Shown: positions 5,306 to 6,539 of the stretch, piece after piece
How the letters are laid out: each line of letters opens with the position of its first letter
Position numbering within the stretch: the first letter of the stretch is position 1
Origin: CAZVJA01 sp964626885
GTDB taxonomy: Bacteria > Planctomycetota > Planctomycetia > Planctomycetales > Planctomycetaceae
Direction of reading: 5' to 3'
Length of the DNA stretch: 6,539 bases
NCBI GenBank assembly: GCA_964626885.1
Contig: CAZVJA010000267.1
Span: 1 to 6,539 of the forward strand
Notes under the pieces: generated by a model
Database searches by the model: none
Seen by the model: only the letters and a program-made list of their open reading frames with translations
Told to the model about the DNA's origin: nothing
Program-made: the position numbers and the translations under genes

Positions 5306-6442
5306 ATGATTTCCCACTTGATATACGTTCGTGGCTTGCTGAGCATTGCGGCCATCAGCATCTCACTCAGTTCTGTCCACGCCCGGGATCGCTGGTCGCC
5401 GGAGACCGCCAATGCCTGGTACGCGAAGCGCGGCTGGCGGATCGGATGCAACTTCACGCCGAGCACCGCCAGCAATCAGCTCGAAATGTGGCAGGCCGAG
5501 ACGTTCGATCCCGAAACGATCGACCGCGAACTCGGCTGGGCGGCGGACCTCGGGTTCAACAGCGTGCGGGTCTTTCTGCATCATCTGTTGTGGGAGCAGG
5601 ACCGCGAAGGGTTTCTCGCGCGGATCGAAAAATTTCTCACCATCGCCGACAAGCATCACATTGGCGTGATGCTTGTCCCGCTCGACGGCGTGTGGGATCC
5701 GCATCCCAAGCTCGGTCCGCAACCGGAACCTGTACCGCGCCGGCACAACTCCCGCTGGGTGCAGTCGCCGGGGGCGGAACTCCTCGGCGATCCAAAACGG
5801 CACGGCGAACTGGAGCCGTACATCTACGGTTTGGTGCATCACTTCAAGGACGACCGGCGAATCGATGCCTGGGATCTGTTCAATGAGCCGGACAATTCTA
5901 ATCACAATTCGTATGGAACCGGCGGGACAAAGGCCGAGTTGCCGAACAAAGCTGAAATGGCGACGCGTCTCTTGGCGAAAGTCTTTGATTGGGCGCGGAA
6001 GGCGGAACCGTCGCAGCCGTTGACGGCGGGAGTCTGGATGGGCTCGTGGGCCGATCACGAGAAGATGTCAGCCATCGATAAGCTGATGGTCGAGCAATCG
6101 GACGTGATCAGCTTTCACAACTACGGCAACGTGCAAGGAGTGCGTGAGCGGATCGAACAATTGCGGCGCTACGGCCGGCCGATCCTCTGCACCGAATACA
6201 TGGCCCGCCCGGCCGGCAGCCGGTTCGACCCGCATCTCCAAGTTTTCAAAGAGACCAACGTCGGCGCGTACTGCTGGGGGCTGGTCGACGGGCGGTCACA
6301 AACGATCTACCCGTGGGACTCTTGGCAGAAGACGTACACAGCCGCGCCGCCGGTCTGGTTCCACGACATCTTCCATCGCGACGGCACGCCCTACGATGCA
6401 GCCGAGGTGAAATACATCCGAAGCGTGACGGGGAAGAAGTAA
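5306..6442 (+). CDS. secreted GH5-like (clan GH-A) glycoside hydrolase
   Basis: This is a predicted exported (beta/alpha)8-barrel glycosidase of 378 residues. A signal peptide covers about residues 1-26, with hydrophobic core LLSIAAISISL and probable cleavage after VHA. The barrel fills the rest with no extra binding module. Clan GH-A landmarks are in order: R88 in FNSVRVF, the acid/base glutamate E194 in WDLFNEPDN, HNY at 271-273, the nucleophile E297 in ILCTEYMARP, and W324 in YCWGLVDG. Members of this family are often annotated as cellulase or 1,4-beta-xylanase. The sequence supports a retaining glycosidase but not a substrate. The frame also has an ATG at 5270, but starting at 5306 gives a standard signal peptide. 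A TTTAAT at 5239-5244 could be a -10, although no -35 is evident. The gene is divergent from padR. The stretch between them also holds a TTCGT-T-ACGAA dyad at 5160-5170. Confidence 0.92.
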   Translation: MISHLIYVRGLLSIAAISISLSSVHARDRWSPETANAWYAKRGWRIGCNFTPSTASNQLEMWQAETFDPETIDRELGWAADLGFNSVRVFLHHLLWEQDREGFLARIEKFLTIADKHHIGVMLVPLDGVWDPHPKLGPQPEPVPRRHNSRWVQSPGAELLGDPKRHGELEPYIYGLVHHFKDDRRIDAWDLFNEPDNSNHNSYGTGGTKAELPNKAEMATRLLAKVFDWARKAEPSQPLTAGVWMGSWADHEKMSAIDKLMVEQSDVISFHNYGNVQGVRERIEQLRRYGRPILCTEYMARPAGSRFDPHLQVFKETNVGAYCWGLVDGRSQTIYPWDSWQKTYTAAPPVWFHDIFHRDGTPYDAAEVKYIRSVTGKK

Positions 6443-6490
6443 GGCGAGTTCCAAATTCGCTTGTTATCTTGCACCGAGTGAACCAGAAGT

Positions 6491-6510
6491 GGTTTCAAAA
6501 CCTTGTATTT
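6491..6510 (+). terminator. weak candidate terminator after the glycoside hydrolase
   Basis: About 48 bases after the stop codon, GGTT-TCAA-AACC can form a short hairpin, extendable to a 5-base repeat with a tighter loop. It is followed by a T-rich run, TTGTATTT. The stem is short, so this is a weak intrinsic terminator at best. Confidence 0.25.
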
Positions 6511-6539
6511 GGGAGGGCGACGCTCCGTCGGAGCCGCCA
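6511..6539 (+). repeat. G+C-rich hairpin, possible dispersed intergenic repeat, cut by window edge
   Basis: Within these bases GCTCC-GTC-GGAGC (6522-6534) is a perfect 5-base stem with a 3-base loop. An outer GGC (6516-6518) pairs with GCC (6536-6538) across an internal mismatch. The GGGAGGGCGA...GCTCC...GGAGCCGCC layout resembles short repeats that I recall recurring between genes in planctomycete genomes. Only one copy is seen here, so repeat status is inferred, and the element may continue past the window. Confidence 0.45.

Noticed and set aside
5363..6058. Minus-strand open frame of 231 residues antisense to the glycoside hydrolase
   Set aside because: It has Arg/Pro/His-rich composition and no motifs, while the plus strand has full GH-A catalytic signatures.

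Overview
The window is about 60% G+C and most resembles a Planctomycetota genome. I infer this from the style of the encoded proteins: complex I subunits enlarged by loop insertions and tails, a secreted GH5-like hydrolase of a type I recall as common in planctomycetes, and a small secreted 'RRSYFSH...ENWF' protein that I associate with this phylum. No rRNA or other marker gene is present, so the assignment is inference.

Left half (1-3184, minus strand): an operon encoding membrane-arm subunits of respiratory complex I, read right to left as nuoH, nuoJ, nuoK and nuoL. nuoL runs off the left edge. nuoH and nuoJ overlap by 4 bases, nuoJ and nuoK are 15 bases apart, and nuoK and nuoL are 80 bases apart with a heptanucleotide tandem repeat in the gap. 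nuoI, which commonly sits between nuoH and nuoJ, is absent. Together these subunits form the quinone-site/membrane junction (NuoH) and part of the proton-pumping chain (NuoJ, K, L).

Middle (3185-4113): about 590 bases without a convincing gene, separating nuoH from a divergent small gene for a predicted exported protein of 112 residues. The gap holds a candidate sigma70-type promoter for nuoH and a 15-base dyad just downstream of it.

Right half (4144-6539): a two-gene minus-strand operon encodes a PadR-family repressor and, overlapping it by 4 bases, a four-helix membrane protein whose N-terminal segment resembles the 'permease prefix' domain found on PadR-linked ABC permeases. A perfect 17-base palindrome overlaps the predicted padR promoter and is a good candidate autoregulatory operator. 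Divergent from it is a secreted GH5-like (clan GH-A) glycoside hydrolase with both catalytic glutamates in place. The last 30 bases carry a G+C-rich hairpin that may belong to a dispersed intergenic repeat.

Nothing here is a dramatic new system. The best candidates for a second look are the PadR/standalone prefix-domain membrane protein pair with its palindrome, the His-rich insertions in NuoL, and the small exported protein.
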